Source of the DNA: Ottowia beijingensis | GTDB taxonomy: Bacteria; Pseudomonadota; Gammaproteobacteria; Burkholderiales; Burkholderiaceae_C | DNA: 64,000 nucleotides | Assembly (NCBI RefSeq): GCF_013423955.1 | Contig: NZ_JACCKX010000001.1 | Span: 3,410,001-3,474,000 of the forward strand | Direction of reading: 5' to 3' | Part shown: in pieces, positions 63,921-64,000 of the stretch | Numbering within the stretch: position 1 is the first letter of the stretch | How the letters are laid out: each line of letters begins with the position of its first letter | Notes under the pieces: generated by a model | Databases searched by the model: none | Told to the model about the DNA's origin: nothing | Seen by the model: the letters and a program-made list of their open reading frames with translations, nothing else | Position numbers and translations under genes: made by a program

Positions 63921-64000
63921 ATGGCCAGCATCTACGACACCGATCTGCCCCGCACCGAAGCCAACTTCGCCCCCTTCACCCCGTTGGCCTTCATCCAGCG
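63921..64000 (+). CDS. AMP-dependent acyl-CoA synthetase, 5' end only
   Basis: Only the first 26 codons are in the window: MASIYDTDLPRTEANFAPFT then PLAFIQ. This N terminus is typical of medium-chain acyl-CoA synthetases (AlkK-like, AMP-binding family) in Burkholderiales. AAGGAGA at 63908-63914 is a strong ribosome site. Runs off the right edge. Confidence 0.7.
   Translation, partial: MASIYDTDLPRTEANFAPFTPLAFIQ

Overview
The window is a chromosomal segment of a denitrifying betaproteobacterium, most probably Comamonadaceae (Acidovorax/Ottowia/Alicycliphilus-like). The evidence is high G+C coding sequence, several Bug-type (TctC) periplasmic receptors, CaiB/HMG-CoA-lyase modules, beta-proteobacterial versions of rpoD, dnaG, trmD and rplS, and many copies of intergenic repeats built on the core AGCTGCTTGCGC. 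No rRNA, tRNA, CRISPR array, transposase or phage module was seen.

Layout. 0.3-3.2 kb: a lower-G+C UvrD/HelD-like helicase broken by several frameshifts. 3.4-9.9 kb: AbgT transporter, Bug receptor, xerD, second Bug receptor and a BCS1-like AAA ATPase. 10-16.6 kb: housekeeping genes (cupin, DUF455 ferritin-like protein, gamma carbonic anhydrase, hslO, trmD, rplS, CoA pyrophosphatase, CobD/CbiB-like protein). 16.7-27.9 kb: LysR regulator, HMG-CoA-lyase-like enzyme, CaiB CoA-transferase, third Bug receptor, a branched-chain amino acid ABC transporter (livK, livH, fused livM-livG, livF) and a PaaZ/BoxD-type semialdehyde dehydrogenase. 28.1-43.1 kb: a denitrification block with norCBQD and dnr on the plus strand, facing nirS-C-F-DL-GH-J-N on the minus strand. 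Both operons carry a TTGAC-N4-TTCAA box upstream, so Dnr can be expected to switch on nitrite and NO reduction together. 43.4-48.2 kb: Lrp-type regulator, fused indolepyruvate ferredoxin oxidoreductase, and a SugE/Gdx exporter behind a candidate guanidine-II riboswitch. 48.3-56.1 kb: a complete tetrathionate respiration locus (ttrBCA facing ttrSR). 56.1-64 kb: Bcr/CflA-type exporter, rpoD, dnaG, a Fur-family regulator with a di-heme cytochrome c peroxidase, and the start of an acyl-CoA synthetase.

Physiology. The block describes a facultative anaerobe that can use nitrite, NO and probably tetrathionate as electron acceptors, and that takes up carboxylates and amino acids through high-affinity receptors.

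Caution on quality. About twenty genes, including the essential rpoD and dnaG, are interrupted by apparent single-base indels. Nearly all behave as one missing base, often in a G or C run. I read these as sequencing or assembly errors and annotate each locus as one gene with the break position stated. Protein lengths for these genes assume the indels are repaired.
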